Origin: Halosegnis rubeus
Lineage (GTDB): Archaea > Halobacteriota > Halobacteria > Halobacteriales > Haloarculaceae
Assembly: GCF_009184545.1 (NCBI RefSeq)
Contig: NZ_QJOW01000008.1
Span: 1-64,000, forward strand
Direction: 5' to 3'
DNA: 64,000 nucleotides
Shown here piece after piece: positions 1-8,389 of this stretch. How positions within the stretch are numbered: the stretch's first letter is position 1; the number at the start of each line of letters is the position of its first letter. Both the position numbers and the translations under genes were made by a program. The notes under the pieces were generated by a model, which saw only the letters and a program-made list of their open reading frames with translations, did not search any database and was not told the origin of the DNA.

Positions 1-215
1 TCGAACGCGCGCCACTCCGGCCCGCGATCTATGCTGTCTTCCTCGATGACGAGACCACAGTCCTCACAGACGGTCTCGCCGTGCTCGGTGTCGGTCGCGA
101 GCGAACCGCCACACTCCGGGCAGGTCACCTCGTCGACGGACTCCGCGTCGGATTCCTCTTCGGTCGTTTCGTCGTCCGTGCGAGCGCGCTGGAGTCTGCG
201 TATATTATCTGACAT
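1..215 (-). CDS. tfb: Transcription initiation factor TFB, N-terminal part
   Basis: This is the first 71 residues of an archaeal TFIIB homologue; the gene runs off the left edge. TFB bridges the TATA-box/TBP complex to RNA polymerase. A charged leader is followed by a zinc ribbon with cysteine pairs at residues 32/35 (CPECGG) and 50/53 (CEDCGLV), then the B-reader start DRGPEWRAF, which is diagnostic for the family. Haloarchaea carry several TFB paralogues, so which one this is cannot be told. It is divergent from gatC. The cyclin-fold core lies outside the window. Confidence 0.93.
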   Translation of the reverse strand, partial: MSDNIRRLQRARTDDETTEEESDAESVDEVTCPECGGSLATDTEHGETVCEDCGLVIEEDSIDRGPEWRAF

Positions 216-363
216 GATTGTGGGAAACAGCCGCGCTGGTAGAACGTGTCTACTCAACGTTTATGTTCGTGCGACAGCCACATAAGTGTCTCCCCGAACG
301 GAGTCATTTTCCGGTTCTCTGCCGCTCCGAAACGCTTACTGCCGGTCGTCGGAACCTTCGCAC
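216..363. promoter_or_regulatory. Divergent promoter region between tfb and gatC
   Basis: No gene is seen here. For gatC, a TTA-rich element around 333-338 (AAACGCTTACTG) lies about 27 bases before the ATG, the spacing expected for a leaderless haloarchaeal transcript. For tfb, the minus strand carries ACATAAACG near 258-266, about 45 bases before its ATG, which would leave a leader of roughly 20 bases. Both assignments rest on position and base composition only. Confidence 0.4.
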
Positions 364-630
364 ATGGTCGACCACGATGCGGTCACACACGTCGCGTCGC
401 TCGCGCGTGTGAACCTCGACGACGAGGAAGTCGAGCAGTTCGCCGCCCAGTTCGACGACATTCTCTCCTACTTCGAGACGCTGGATTCGGTCCCGGAGGT
501 CGAGAGCGACGAGGAACTGGAGAACGTCTTCCGTCCCGACGAGGTGTGCGATGGTCTCACGCAGGAGGAGGCGCTCCAGAACGCCCCCGAGACCGAGGAC
601 GGCTACTTCGAGGGGCCGACCGTCTCATGA
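364..630 (+). CDS. gatC: Asp/Glu-tRNA amidotransferase subunit C
   Basis: GatC (88 residues) is the small scaffold subunit of the GatCAB amidotransferase, which converts Asp-tRNA(Asn) (and in some organisms Glu-tRNA(Gln)) to the amide form. The sequence has the typical start VTHVASLARVNLDDEEVEQF, the FDDILSYFETLDSV helix and a proline-containing acidic C-terminus. The ATG at 364 is preferred over an upstream in-frame start because it gives the family length. The end overlaps gatA by four bases (ATGA), so translation is probably coupled. GatB is not in this window; archaea normally use GatDE for Gln-tRNA, and gatE lies at 21.2 kb. Confidence 0.93.
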   Translation: MVDHDAVTHVASLARVNLDDEEVEQFAAQFDDILSYFETLDSVPEVESDEELENVFRPDEVCDGLTQEEALQNAPETEDGYFEGPTVS

Positions 631-1892
631 GCGAGACGAACGCCTTCATCACCCGTACGGACATCGAGAGCGACGACTCCGGCCCGCTCGACGGGCAAAC
701 CGTCGCGGTCAAGGACAACATCTCGACGAAAGGCGTCCGAACCACCTGTGGGTCCGCGATGCTCGAGGAGTACGTTCCGCCGTACGACGCGACCGTCGTC
801 TCCAAGCTCAAGGACGCCGGCGCGACCATCGTCGGCAAGACGAATATGGACGAGTTCGGCATGGGCACCACGACCGAGACCTCGGCCTTCGGCGCGACCG
901 AGAATCCCGCTGCGCCGGGGCGCGTCCCCGGTGGCTCCTCCGGTGGCTCTGCTGCGGCTGTCGCCGCCGGCGAGGCCGACCTCGCGCTCGGCTCCGACAC
1001 CGGTGGCTCCGTGCGCTGTCCCGCCGCCTTCTGTGGCGTTGTCGGAATCAAGCCCACCTACGGGCTGGTCTCTCGCTACGGGCTCGTCGCCTACGCCAAC
1101 TCCCTCGAACAGATCGGTCCCATCGCGCCGACCGTCGAGTCGGCCGCACAACTGCTCGAGGTGATTGCGGGCGATGATTCCCACGACGCGACAACCCGCG
1201 AGACCGACGCGACGTACGCCGACGCCGCCGACGGCGACGTGGACGGACTCACCGTCGGCGTCCCGACCGAACTTGTCGACGGAGCGGACGACGCCGTCGT
1301 CGAGCAGTTCGAGGCGACGCTCGACTCGCTGTGCGAGCAGGGTGCAGAGACCGTCGAGGTGTCGCTGCCCTCGGTCGAGACCGCCGTGCAGGCGTACTAC
1401 GTCATCGCGATGAGCGAGGCGTCCTCGAATCTCGCACGCTTTGACGGCGTGCGCTACGGTCCCGACACCGAAGCCGAGGGGAACTGGAACGATTCCTTTG
1501 CTGCCGTCCGCGAGGAGGGCTTCGGCGAGGAGGTCAAGCGTCGCATCCTACTCGGAACGTACGCCCTCTCGGCGGGCTACCACGACAAGTACTACAAGAA
1601 GGCACAGGACGCTCGCGCGTGGGTCCGACAGGACTTCGCCGAGGCGTTCGAGTCGGCCGATGTCATCGCGTCGCCGACGATGCCCGTCGCGCCGTTCGAG
1701 CGCGGCGAGAGCTTAGACGACCCGCTGCAGATGTACCTCGCCGACGCGAACACCGTCCCGGCGAATCTCGCGAACCTTCCCGCCATCTCCGTGCCGGCCG
1801 GCGAGACCGAGGAGGGACCAGTCGGCCTCCAGCTCGTCGGCGAGGCGTTCGACGAGCGGACGATTATCCGGACCGCCAGCGCCGCCGAGTGA
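627..1892 (+). CDS. gatA: Asp/Glu-tRNA amidotransferase subunit A
   Basis: GatA (421 residues) is the glutaminase/amidase subunit that releases ammonia for transamidation. The Ser-cisSer-Lys triad of the amidase signature family is visible: Lys29 (AVKDNI), Ser104 in GGSSGGSAAA, and nucleophile Ser128 in GSDTGGSVR. The C-terminal part (GLQLVGEAFDERTI) matches amidases. The length is a little short compared with bacterial GatA (about 480), as is usual in haloarchaea. The ATG at 627 overlaps the gatC stop; longer in-frame extensions upstream only read through gatC in the wrong frame. Confidence 0.95.
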   Translation: MSETNAFITRTDIESDDSGPLDGQTVAVKDNISTKGVRTTCGSAMLEEYVPPYDATVVSKLKDAGATIVGKTNMDEFGMGTTTETSAFGATENPAAPGRVPGGSSGGSAAAVAAGEADLALGSDTGGSVRCPAAFCGVVGIKPTYGLVSRYGLVAYANSLEQIGPIAPTVESAAQLLEVIAGDDSHDATTRETDATYADAADGDVDGLTVGVPTELVDGADDAVVEQFEATLDSLCEQGAETVEVSLPSVETAVQAYYVIAMSEASSNLARFDGVRYGPDTEAEGNWNDSFAAVREEGFGEEVKRRILLGTYALSAGYHDKYYKKAQDARAWVRQDFAEAFESADVIASPTMPVAPFERGESLDDPLQMYLADANTVPANLANLPAISVPAGETEEGPVGLQLVGEAFDERTIIRTASAAE

Positions 1893-1905
1893 CCCCCGTC
1901 CTCGA

Positions 1906-2133
1906 TTACTCAGTCCTCACGTCGTCCGTCGATTCGGTGTCGGCCTGCTCGTGGGTGTGGTGATAAAACCGGATAATCGGGGTGGCTCCCCGGGTCGCAG
2001 GCTCGAAACAGACCCGTCGGTAGCGCTCGTTGTCCAGTAGATTCACCATCAGTCCCGACTCGTGGACGGACACGGAGTCGTACATCGTCTCACAGACCGG
2101 ACACCTCGCCGGTGGCTCCTCACGCGCGGCCAT
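1906..2133 (-). CDS. Small zinc-ribbon-like protein of unknown function
   Basis: A 75-residue acidic protein convergent with gatA. It has one clear metal-type knuckle (CPVCETMY, residues 11-14), a further Cys in RYRRVCFEP, and a HHTH cluster near the C-terminus, so it may bind one zinc ion. I do not recognise the family. The open frame, haloarchaeal amino-acid composition and an ATG just after a normal spacer support a real gene. It lies 39 bases downstream of the regulator at 2173-2688 on the same strand and could be co-transcribed with it. Confidence 0.6.
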   Translation of the reverse strand: MAAREEPPARCPVCETMYDSVSVHESGLMVNLLDNERYRRVCFEPATRGATPIIRFYHHTHEQADTESTDDVRTE

Positions 2134-2172
2134 ACAGGAAGGAGGGGCTGCGTCCGTATTGCTTCTCTGCCC

Positions 2173-2688
2173 TCACTCTCCCTCGTGGAGGGTTGCCAGA
2201 ATCTCGGGGTCCGTACGGAACTTCAAGACGTTGTGGATGACGCTGTTTCTGATGTTCGCAATCACGTCGCCGTGGCGCTTGTAACACTCGTGAATCCAGT
2301 AGGACTCGTCCGGCCGCGTCGGAAACATCATCACCGACTTCCACTGGTACTCCCCGTCGGAGAGGAAATAAAAGAGCGTGTTCGGCGAGTCGCGGATATA
2401 CTCCATCGCCTCGCGCCACCCCTCATCGAAGTTCTCCGTGTTGAACTTGAACTCGAACAGCCCGAAGACGAAGTACTCCTCGTTGGGGATGACGGCCTCG
2501 CGGAAGACGCCCTGTTCGCGCATCCCGCGAATCGACTCCGAGACGGTGACGTGGCTCACCTCGATACCGTGTTTCTCATCGAGTATACGCGCCAAGTCGC
2601 GTGAACTCAACTGGGTGTCGCGCGACAGCTCACGCAGGATGAGCACGTCGCGCTCTTTGAACCCCCACTCCGGTGGCTCGTCGCTCAT
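2173..2688 (-). CDS. Winged-helix transcriptional regulator, Lrp/AsnC-like
   Basis: A 171-residue protein with an N-terminal winged helix (about residues 10-60; KERDVLILRELSRDTQLSSR then HVTVSESIRGMREQGV) and a C-terminal alpha/beta region that could sense a ligand. The ATG at 2688 is chosen over a GTG two codons upstream. It lies beside acyl-CoA degradation genes, so it is a candidate regulator of them, but nothing in the sequence proves that. The C-terminal half does not show an obvious RAM motif, so the Lrp/AsnC label is by HTH similarity only. Confidence 0.75.
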   Translation of the reverse strand: MSDEPPEWGFKERDVLILRELSRDTQLSSRDLARILDEKHGIEVSHVTVSESIRGMREQGVFREAVIPNEEYFVFGLFEFKFNTENFDEGWREAMEYIRDSPNTLFYFLSDGEYQWKSVMMFPTRPDESYWIHECYKRHGDVIANIRNSVIHNVLKFRTDPEILATLHEGE

Positions 2689-2725
2689 ACCCACCCCTCG
2701 ACGCGGGAGCGTCTATCCGTTTCGG

Positions 2726-3568
2726 TCACGGCTCGAGGAACCCGTCGAGTTCACTCGCGAACGTCTCCGCGCGGTCTTCCGGCACCCAGTGGAACGCCTC
2801 GTCGAGCCGAATCATCTCGCCGCCGATGTCCTCGACGAGTCGCTCTCCGTACTCCACCTGTTGCATCTGGTCGGCCTCCGCCCACAGACACAGCAGGTCG
2901 GCCGTGATATCCTCGTAGGTGATCTCCGTCGTGTGGTTCGTGTTCGTCGCGACCGCGGCCCGAGCGAGCGCGCGCTTGCCGCCCTCTCGCTCCAGCCACG
3001 GGTACTTCATACCGGCGACGAAGTCGGGGTCGGCCTCGCCGTAGGCTCCGTCGGCGAAGGCGAAATCCAGCTTTGCGTCGAGTTCCTCGTCGCCCATGCC
3101 GGCGGTCTTCGGAAGACCAATCGTCGAGACGAACTCGACGGGCCAGGAGTCATAACAGACGACGTTCGAACAGACCAACTGCTCGACGCGGTGTGGCTGG
3201 TGGGCGGCAAGCCGGAGTGCGGCCCCGCCACCGATGTCGTGGGCGACGAGGTGGAACGTTTCGATGTCGAGTGCCTCAAGCAGCCCGTCGAGCGCCTGCT
3301 CCTGTGCGCGAATCGAGCGGTCGAACCCCTCGCCGTTCTCGCTGTTGCCGTAGCCGACCATGTCAGGGACGATGACGCGGAACTCTCCTGCGAGTTCGGG
3401 GGCGACCTTCGCCCACAGGTAGCCCCACGTCGGAACGCCGTGCACGAACACGACCGGCGTCGCGTCGGCCGGGCCGTCCTCGTAGTAGGCCATCTCCACG
3501 TCGTGTCCGTCCACGTCGACCGTGGCCGACGACTGGGCGTCGGTCCACTCGGTGTGTGTCTGTGTCAT
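2726..3568 (-). CDS. Alpha/beta hydrolase, haloalkane dehalogenase/epoxide hydrolase type
   Basis: A 280-residue alpha/beta hydrolase. The oxyanion motif VFVHGVPTWGY, the nucleophile elbow VAHDIGGGAALRLA and the terminal histidine in DEAFHWVPED are visible. The elbow carries Asp rather than Ser, which in this fold marks haloalkane dehalogenases, epoxide hydrolases and fluoroacetate dehalogenases, enzymes that pass through an alkyl ester on Asp. The acidic residue is probably in WAEADQM. The ATG at 3568 (MTQTHTEW) is preferred because the upstream extension is not family-like. It is in the same orientation as the acyl-CoA dehydrogenase upstream. The substrate is unknown. Confidence 0.85.
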   Translation of the reverse strand: MTQTHTEWTDAQSSATVDVDGHDVEMAYYEDGPADATPVVFVHGVPTWGYLWAKVAPELAGEFRVIVPDMVGYGNSENGEGFDRSIRAQEQALDGLLEALDIETFHLVAHDIGGGAALRLAAHQPHRVEQLVCSNVVCYDSWPVEFVSTIGLPKTAGMGDEELDAKLDFAFADGAYGEADPDFVAGMKYPWLEREGGKRALARAAVATNTNHTTEITYEDITADLLCLWAEADQMQQVEYGERLVEDIGGEMIRLDEAFHWVPEDRAETFASELDGFLEP

Positions 3569-3677
3569 ACCCGGGCGTTCCGGCGGGGAGTACAAATATG
3601 CGACGCTCACCGCGACGGAAATCGAGCGATGGCGGTCGCTCGCGGCGGGTGAAAGAACGGAGAAGTCGGTGGCCGGA

Positions 3678-4847
3678 TTAGAGGAGCCGGTCGGAGATGA
3701 TGTTCTTTTGAATCTCCGAGGTGCCCTCGTAAATCTTCGTGATGCGGGCGTCGCGGTAGTAGCGCTCGACTGGGTGGTCGGTCACGTAGCCCGCGCCACC
3801 GTGGACCTGAATCGCGTCGTCTGCGACCTCGACGGCGTTCTCGGAGGCGAAGTACTTCGCCATGGACGCCAGCTTGACGGCCTCGTCGTCCTTGCCGGCG
3901 GCGACCTGACTCGCCGCGCGGTAGGTGAGCGAGCGTGCGGCCTCGACCTTCGTCGCCATGTCGGCGATCTTGTGGCTGACGGCCTGGAACTCGCTGATCT
4001 TCTGGCCGAACTGCTCGCGCTCGCCGGCGTAGTCGATGGACGCGTCGAGGGCGGCCTGCGCCGCGCCGACGGCCTGTGCCGCGACGCTCGCGCGACCGGA
4101 GGCGAAGAAGTCCATCAGCTGGTAGAAGCCCTCGTCAACTTCACCGATGATGTTCTCTTCGGGGACGCGCACGTCGTTGAGCTGGAGTTCCGCGAGGTCA
4201 GAGGCGCGGATACCGAGCTTGTTGTCGATCTTCGTCGACGAGAAGCCGTCGCGGTCGCTCTCGACGAGAATCGCGGAGATACCTCGGTGACCTTCCTCGG
4301 GGGAGGTCTTCGCCATCAGGACGCCCACGTCGGCGATGGTGCCGTTCGTGATCCACGTCTTGTTCCCGTTGATGACGTACTCGTCGCCGTCCTTCTCGGC
4401 GACCGTCTCGATGCCCGCGACGTTCGAGCCGTGTGCCGGCTCCGAAATCGCAGAGAAGGAAGCGGCCTCACCGGCCGTAATCTGTGGCAGCCACTCGTCT
4501 TTCATCCACTCGTCGCCGTACTCCAGAATCATCGACGTACCGAAGCCGGCCGAGCCAATCGCGCTGCCGATACCGGGGTCGGCTCGCCACAGCTCCTCCG
4601 TCACGATGGTCCGCGAGATGGGGTCCATCCCAGCGCCACCGTACTCCTCGGGGATTGAGGGTGCGACGAAGTCGTAGTCGGCTGCGAGCTTGCGCAGTTC
4701 CAGTGGATACTCGTGGCTTTCGTCGTGCTCCTGTGCGACCGGCTCGATCTCCTCCTCGCCGAATTCACGCACGGCACGGCGCACGGCCTCGTGTGCACCG
4801 TCGAGCAGGAATTGCTCCTGACCGCTTTCCGCCATCTGTGATGCCAT
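3678..4847 (-). CDS. Acyl-CoA dehydrogenase
   Basis: A 389-residue flavoenzyme for the first oxidation of beta-oxidation (acyl-CoA to trans-2-enoyl-CoA). Evidence: N-terminal helical domain with PEEYGGAGMDPI; FAD-binding middle strand segment (FSAISEPAHGSNVAG, KTWITNGTIADV); and the C-terminal motif with the catalytic base, RITKIYEGTSEIQKNII, where Glu in YEGTSE is the expected base of short/medium-chain enzymes. Length is normal. Enoyl-CoA hydratase lies 61 bases upstream on the same strand, but a TATA-like element (CTTTTACAT, about 4868-4878) and the motif at 4894-4906 suggest a promoter of its own. Confidence 0.96.
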   Translation of the reverse strand: MASQMAESGQEQFLLDGAHEAVRRAVREFGEEEIEPVAQEHDESHEYPLELRKLAADYDFVAPSIPEEYGGAGMDPISRTIVTEELWRADPGIGSAIGSAGFGTSMILEYGDEWMKDEWLPQITAGEAASFSAISEPAHGSNVAGIETVAEKDGDEYVINGNKTWITNGTIADVGVLMAKTSPEEGHRGISAILVESDRDGFSSTKIDNKLGIRASDLAELQLNDVRVPEENIIGEVDEGFYQLMDFFASGRASVAAQAVGAAQAALDASIDYAGEREQFGQKISEFQAVSHKIADMATKVEAARSLTYRAASQVAAGKDDEAVKLASMAKYFASENAVEVADDAIQVHGGAGYVTDHPVERYYRDARITKIYEGTSEIQKNIISDRLL

Positions 4848-4893
4848 ACCAATGTTATAGGATTACGATGTAAAAGATGTTCCGGGCGAAGCC

Positions 4894-4906
4894 GAACGTT
4901 GTTAGC
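4894..4906 (-). promoter_or_regulatory. Possible operator upstream of acyl-CoA dehydrogenase
   Basis: Read on the minus strand this is GCTAACAACGTTC, partly palindromic around AACGTT. It lies about 53 bases before the acyl-CoA dehydrogenase ATG and just upstream of that gene's TATA-like box. A related GCTAACAGTGG motif sits at the same distance from the enoyl-CoA hydratase start, and further copies of GCTAACA precede the acyl-CoA ligase and the phosphotransferase. The binding protein is unknown. Confidence 0.35.
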
Positions 4907-4908
4907 TC

Positions 4909-5697
4909 CTATCGCCCCTCGAACTCCGGTTCGCGCGACTCCATGAATGCCGTCGCCCCCTCTGCGTGGTCGTGGGTCTCGAAGACCGCCGCCTGATTCG
5001 TCGCCTCGTTGTCCTGTGCGGCCTTCAGGTCCAGGGAGAACCCCTGTACGATGGACTGCTTCGACGTTTCGAGCGCGACGGTCGGTCCCTCCGCGATGGT
5101 CTGGATGAACTCGCTCGCCTGTTCTTCGAACGACTCGTACACGTGGTTGAACAGCCCGAGGTCGCTCGCGCGCTCGGCGTCGACCAACTCCCCAGTGAAG
5201 ACGAGTTCCTTCGCGACGTTCTCGCCGACGATGCGCGGGAGCAGATACGACGTGCCGGTGTCGACCGCGAGTCCGACCTGCTTGAATCCGAAGCTGATGC
5301 GCGCTCGCTCGCTCGCGACCACACAGTCACATGCGATAGCGAGATTCGCCCCGGCACCGAACGCGACGCCGTCGAGCTTCGCGACCGTCGGCTTCCGGAA
5401 CTCGTACACCCGTCGAATCACGCGCGAGGTCTCGTCCTGGATGTGGCGAACCACGTCGTGAAGCTGCTGGTCGTCGTCGGACGCCGCCATAGAGCTTACG
5501 TCGCCGCCGGCACAGAAAGTCCCCTCCGCGCCGGTCAAGACGAGACACCGCACGTCGTCGCGGCCTTCGAGCTCGTCGATGGCACTGATGATTCCGTTCG
5601 ATACCTCGTCGCTCAAGGCGTTGCGCCGCTCCGGGCGGTTCAGGGTCACTGTTGCGACGCCGTCCGTCACGTCCACGAGGACTGCTTTGTCACTCAT
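4909..5697 (-). CDS. Enoyl-CoA hydratase/isomerase family protein
   Basis: A 262-residue crotonase-fold protein that probably hydrates enoyl-CoA in beta-oxidation. It shows the crotonase start VTLNRPERRNALSDEV, the first oxyanion-hole segment GTFCAGGDVSSM and the second one KLDGVAFGAGANLAIACDCV. The second catalytic acid position of classical hydratases falls in the segment GLAVDTGTSYLLPRIVG, where Asp replaces the usual Glu; some isomerase-type relatives look like this, so hydratase versus isomerase is uncertain. It precedes the acyl-CoA dehydrogenase on the same strand. Confidence 0.92.
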   Translation of the reverse strand: MSDKAVLVDVTDGVATVTLNRPERRNALSDEVSNGIISAIDELEGRDDVRCLVLTGAEGTFCAGGDVSSMAASDDDQQLHDVVRHIQDETSRVIRRVYEFRKPTVAKLDGVAFGAGANLAIACDCVVASERARISFGFKQVGLAVDTGTSYLLPRIVGENVAKELVFTGELVDAERASDLGLFNHVYESFEEQASEFIQTIAEGPTVALETSKQSIVQGFSLDLKAAQDNEATNQAAVFETHDHAEGATAFMESREPEFEGR

Positions 5698-5742
5698 ACT
5701 CGCAGATGCGAGCCTGCCGTTGTAAAGTTATCCCGATGAGGA

Positions 5743-5757
5743 GTTTCCACTGTTAGC
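5743..5757 (-). promoter_or_regulatory. Possible operator upstream of enoyl-CoA hydratase
   Basis: On the minus strand the sequence reads GCTAACAGTGGAAAC. It is centred about 53 bases before the hydratase ATG, roughly 20 bases upstream of a TATA-like CTTTACAA (about 5720-5727). The shared GCTAACA core and the same distance as at the acyl-CoA dehydrogenase gene suggest common regulation; the core is short and could recur by chance. Confidence 0.35.
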
Positions 5758-5806
5758 GCTCACCGAATCCGGCGACGCCAGTCACCTGTCCCCGGTAGGC
5801 CTGAAT

Positions 5807-5882
5807 CCGAGCTACCTCCACTGTGCTAGCCCGGTCTGTTCGAGCCGGGCTACCCCCACTGGTCCAGTCCGGTTTGGACGAG
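5807..5882. repeat. Tandem 38-bp duplication covering the FEN1 tail codons
   Basis: Two head-to-tail copies, 5807-5844 and 5845-5882, match at about 29 of 38 positions. The second copy contains the last codons of fen ([10 protein letters not shown] and the stop). The first copy lies just after the fen stop and, in another frame on the minus strand, encodes LEQTGLAQWR followed by a stop, a second near-copy of the PCNA-interacting tail. A stem of eight base pairs (TAGCCCGG with CCGGGCTA, 5827-5852) also forms across the junction and could act in transcript ending. Confidence 0.75.
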
Positions 5883-6833
5883 GGACTCCTCGATGCGTTC
5901 GAAGCCACGTGCCACCTCGTCGGCCGGCACCTCCCACTCCTCGGTGACGTACGTCCGGGCCGCGTCCATGTCGGGGTGGATGTCCGTATCGAATGCGGCG
6001 TCGTCGGTCACGTCCGGGTGCAAGAACAGCTCACGAATGAGTTCGGCCCCGTCGATGTAGGCGTCACGGGCGTCGAGTGCCCCCCACAGGTCGCCGTGTT
6101 CGCGCACCAGCTTCACGGCCGTCTTCGGGCCGACGCCGTCGATACCGTCGTTGAAGTCCGTCCCCATCAGCAAGCCAACGTCGACCAACTGCTCCCACGT
6201 CAGGTCATGTTCGGCGAGCGTCGCCTCGAAGTCCATCAGCTCGGGGTTTCCCTTGGAGGTGAGCTGTCGGAGCGTGTACGGCGCACCGAGCAGGAGCGCG
6301 TCGTAGTCTTCGCTCCCGACGTAGTCGACCTGTCCCTGCCGGGCCATGTACGCCGCCTGCGCCTCCCCTTCTGCGGGAGCTTCGATAATCGGTACGTCCA
6401 GCCGCTCGAGCAGCCCGCGCGTCGTCTCGTGGATAGTGTCGGTCAGCCGTTGGGTCCGAGATTCGAGCGTGGCGATGCGCGCCGAGTCCTCGCCCGACTC
6501 CTTCGCCTCTGCCAGCTCGGCTTCGTAGCGCTCGCGTTGCTCGCGCCGCTCGTCCACCTCGTCGGTCTTCAGTTCCGTGACGCCGCCGTCGAAGACGAAG
6601 ACGGGCGTGATGTCGTGCTCGAAGAACTTCGGTAACCCCTGCACGACGCCGATGAGGTTCGCCACCTCTCGTCCGTCGCTCGTCGTGTACGCACCGTCGC
6701 GCGTGAACTTCACCGTTGTCGTCAGATACCGGTACAGCCAGTTGTGCGCGTCGACGGCGACGATGCTGCCCGCGAGGTCACCGAACTCCACCTCCGAGAG
6801 CGCCGCCAGCGAGCGAATGTCCGCGTTTCCCAT
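5850..6833 (-). CDS. fen1: Flap endonuclease 1
   Basis: FEN1 (327 residues) removes 5' flaps during Okazaki-fragment maturation and repair. The N domain starts MGNADIRSL, with a metal-binding Asp at 28 ([12 protein letters not shown]) and another in VFVFDGG. The I domain has [13 protein letters not shown] and [10 protein letters not shown], then the helix-hairpin-helix region [15 protein letters not shown]. It ends in QTGLDQWG, a PCNA-interacting (PIP) motif. The ATG at 6833 fits family starts (MGNAD...) better than the GTG two codons upstream. Downstream lies a duplicated copy of the tail. Confidence 0.96.
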   Translation of the reverse strand: MGNADIRSLAALSEVEFGDLAGSIVAVDAHNWLYRYLTTTVKFTRDGAYTTSDGREVANLIGVVQGLPKFFEHDITPVFVFDGGVTELKTDEVDERREQRERYEAELAEAKESGEDSARIATLESRTQRLTDTIHETTRGLLERLDVPIIEAPAEGEAQAAYMARQGQVDYVGSEDYDALLLGAPYTLRQLTSKGNPELMDFEATLAEHDLTWEQLVDVGLLMGTDFNDGIDGVGPKTAVKLVREHGDLWGALDARDAYIDGAELIRELFLHPDVTDDAAFDTDIHPDMDAARTYVTEEWEVPADEVARGFERIEESLVQTGLDQWG

Positions 6834-6884
6834 ACCCACCGTCGGGCCGCCCGCGGCTTGAAGCTGTCAGTCTCGGTTGTCCAC

Positions 6885-7754
6885 TCAGTTCGCGCGAGTG
6901 AGCGCGTCGGTCACCCGCGCGCGCCGGTCGCGGATGACGCCGAGGGCAGCGCTCGCGTCGGCGACCACCGGGTCGGGGACCGGGAACGACTCGTAGAGAT
7001 ACGATGGGACCGACGTGTTCTCGTCGGTCGCGTGTCTCGACCGGTCGGTGACGACCTGTTCGACGTGGCCTTCGACGGTGCCGAACCGCTGCCATCTGGC
7101 TTCGAGCGCCGGGTACTCGTCGTCAAGCGGCTCGACCAGTGTGGCCGACTCGGCGACCGGATCGGTGAGTCTCCGCTCGCTCTCGCGCAACGACTCCGCT
7201 TCGGCGTCCATCTCGGCGAGGAACTGCTCTCGCTGTCTGATGGCGGCGTTCGTCCGGTCGACGAGCACCGACCTGAGTCCCGGCGTGAACGCGTCGGCTT
7301 CCGCGAGTGCGCCTCCCGCGTCTGGTCCCAGTTCGGCGCGTGCGTGCTCGATCAGCGTCTCGTCGTAGTCCTCCTTGTAGTGGTCGACGGCCATCACCGT
7401 CTCGGCGAACGTCTCCCGGACGGCGGCTAGGCTGTCGTTCGACTGCTGGACCAGCGTCCGCTGTGGGTCGGCCGGCGTCGCGGGCGACGCGGCGGGCGTA
7501 CTCGACTGCAGATACGACTGGAACGACTCGAAGGCCTCCAGCTCCGCGGCGACGCGTTGCCGTTCGCGTCGACACAGTACCCGTGCGGCGGCAATGTAGG
7601 AGAAGAGTCCGCCGGCTCCGACGATACACAGCGTTGCGACGAACACGAGCTGTAACAGCGCCGCGACGGTGACCGACCCGTACGGCGTCTGCACGGCACC
7701 GATATCCGCGACCTCCTGCACCCCGAATGAAACACTCGCTCCCGTTCCGACCAT
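6885..7754 (-). CDS. Membrane-anchored coiled-coil protein, unknown
   Basis: A 289-residue protein I do not recognise. After about 28 residues there is one long hydrophobic stretch (LLQLVFVATLCIVGAGGLFSYI), then an Arg-rich boundary (RVLCRRERQR) suggesting a cytoplasmic C-terminal domain. That domain is acidic and mostly helical with heptad-like patches (about residues 60-240), so it may form a coiled coil. It follows fen on the same strand order (51 bases apart) but there is no functional link visible. It has the composition of a real haloarchaeal gene. Confidence 0.7.
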   Translation of the reverse strand: MVGTGASVSFGVQEVADIGAVQTPYGSVTVAALLQLVFVATLCIVGAGGLFSYIAAARVLCRRERQRVAAELEAFESFQSYLQSSTPAASPATPADPQRTLVQQSNDSLAAVRETFAETVMAVDHYKEDYDETLIEHARAELGPDAGGALAEADAFTPGLRSVLVDRTNAAIRQREQFLAEMDAEAESLRESERRLTDPVAESATLVEPLDDEYPALEARWQRFGTVEGHVEQVVTDRSRHATDENTSVPSYLYESFPVPDPVVADASAALGVIRDRRARVTDALTRAN

Positions 7755-7793
7755 GATAGCTCATCACATGACCTCATCCTACAAATAGTCCCC

Positions 7794-8324
7794 CTATCGT
7801 TCATCCGGCGGCTCCGACCGACCGTCCAGAAACGACCGCTCCGCCCCGGAGAGGTCGCGCTCACGGTACCGAGCGAGTCCCGCCCGATATGCCGTCGCGT
7901 CGGTGTCGTGTGGCCGCTCGAGGACAAGCTCGGCGATTCCCGTCCTCTCGCCGGTGAAGCCGAAGCCGGCCTTGTAGAGTGCTTCGTACGCGAAGGGGTT
8001 GTTGACGGCAATCTTGACCCGGTCGTAGCTGTCGAGCAGCTCGTCGCTCACACGCTCACAGAGTCGTGCGCCCAGCCCCTCCCCCCGACGGTCCTGTCTA
8101 ACCGTGACGTACCGGAGCCACACGGTCCGGTCGCCGGTCCGGTCCTCGTTGAATGCGACCGCCGCGACGACGGATTCGTCGAACTCACCGTCGCCCGGCT
8201 CTCCCGCTCGGAAGACGCCCTTCCCCGCGTTCGTCATGACGAACTTACCGGCGTAGCTGAACCGCTGCCAGTCGAGTCGGAGGGGCGGGCCGCCGGTCGC
8301 GTCACCAAGAGTCTCGAACTCCAC
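7794..8324 (-). CDS. GNAT family N-acetyltransferase
   Basis: A 176-residue acetyltransferase. The acetyl-CoA pyrophosphate-binding loop is clear: VRQDRRGEGLGARLCERV, matching R/Q-x-x-G-x-G/A. It is followed by VKIAVNNPFAYEALYKAGF, typical of GNAT motif B. The start is GTG (8322-8324). The substrate is unknown; GNATs acetylate amino groups of small molecules or proteins. A C-terminal extension (about residues 140-176) goes beyond the usual fold and may be a helix. It is divergent from the membrane protein at 8390. Confidence 0.85.
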   Translation of the reverse strand: MEFETLGDATGGPPLRLDWQRFSYAGKFVMTNAGKGVFRAGEPGDGEFDESVVAAVAFNEDRTGDRTVWLRYVTVRQDRRGEGLGARLCERVSDELLDSYDRVKIAVNNPFAYEALYKAGFGFTGERTGIAELVLERPHDTDATAYRAGLARYRERDLSGAERSFLDGRSEPPDER

Positions 8325-8389
8325 GTCGGAGGGAGGATGCGAGCGTGAAAAAGCGCGACGACTAAGCCGCCCCCGCTCCGACTGTGCGT

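Noticed and set aside
246-626. Long upstream extension of the gatA frame
   Set aside because: It reads through gatC in another frame with Arg/Pro-rich shadow sequence; the ATG at 627 overlapping the gatC stop is the natural start.
5827-5852. Eight-pair stem at the fen end as a classical terminator
   Set aside because: No T-run follows on the fen strand, and the stem is better explained as a by-product of the tandem duplication.
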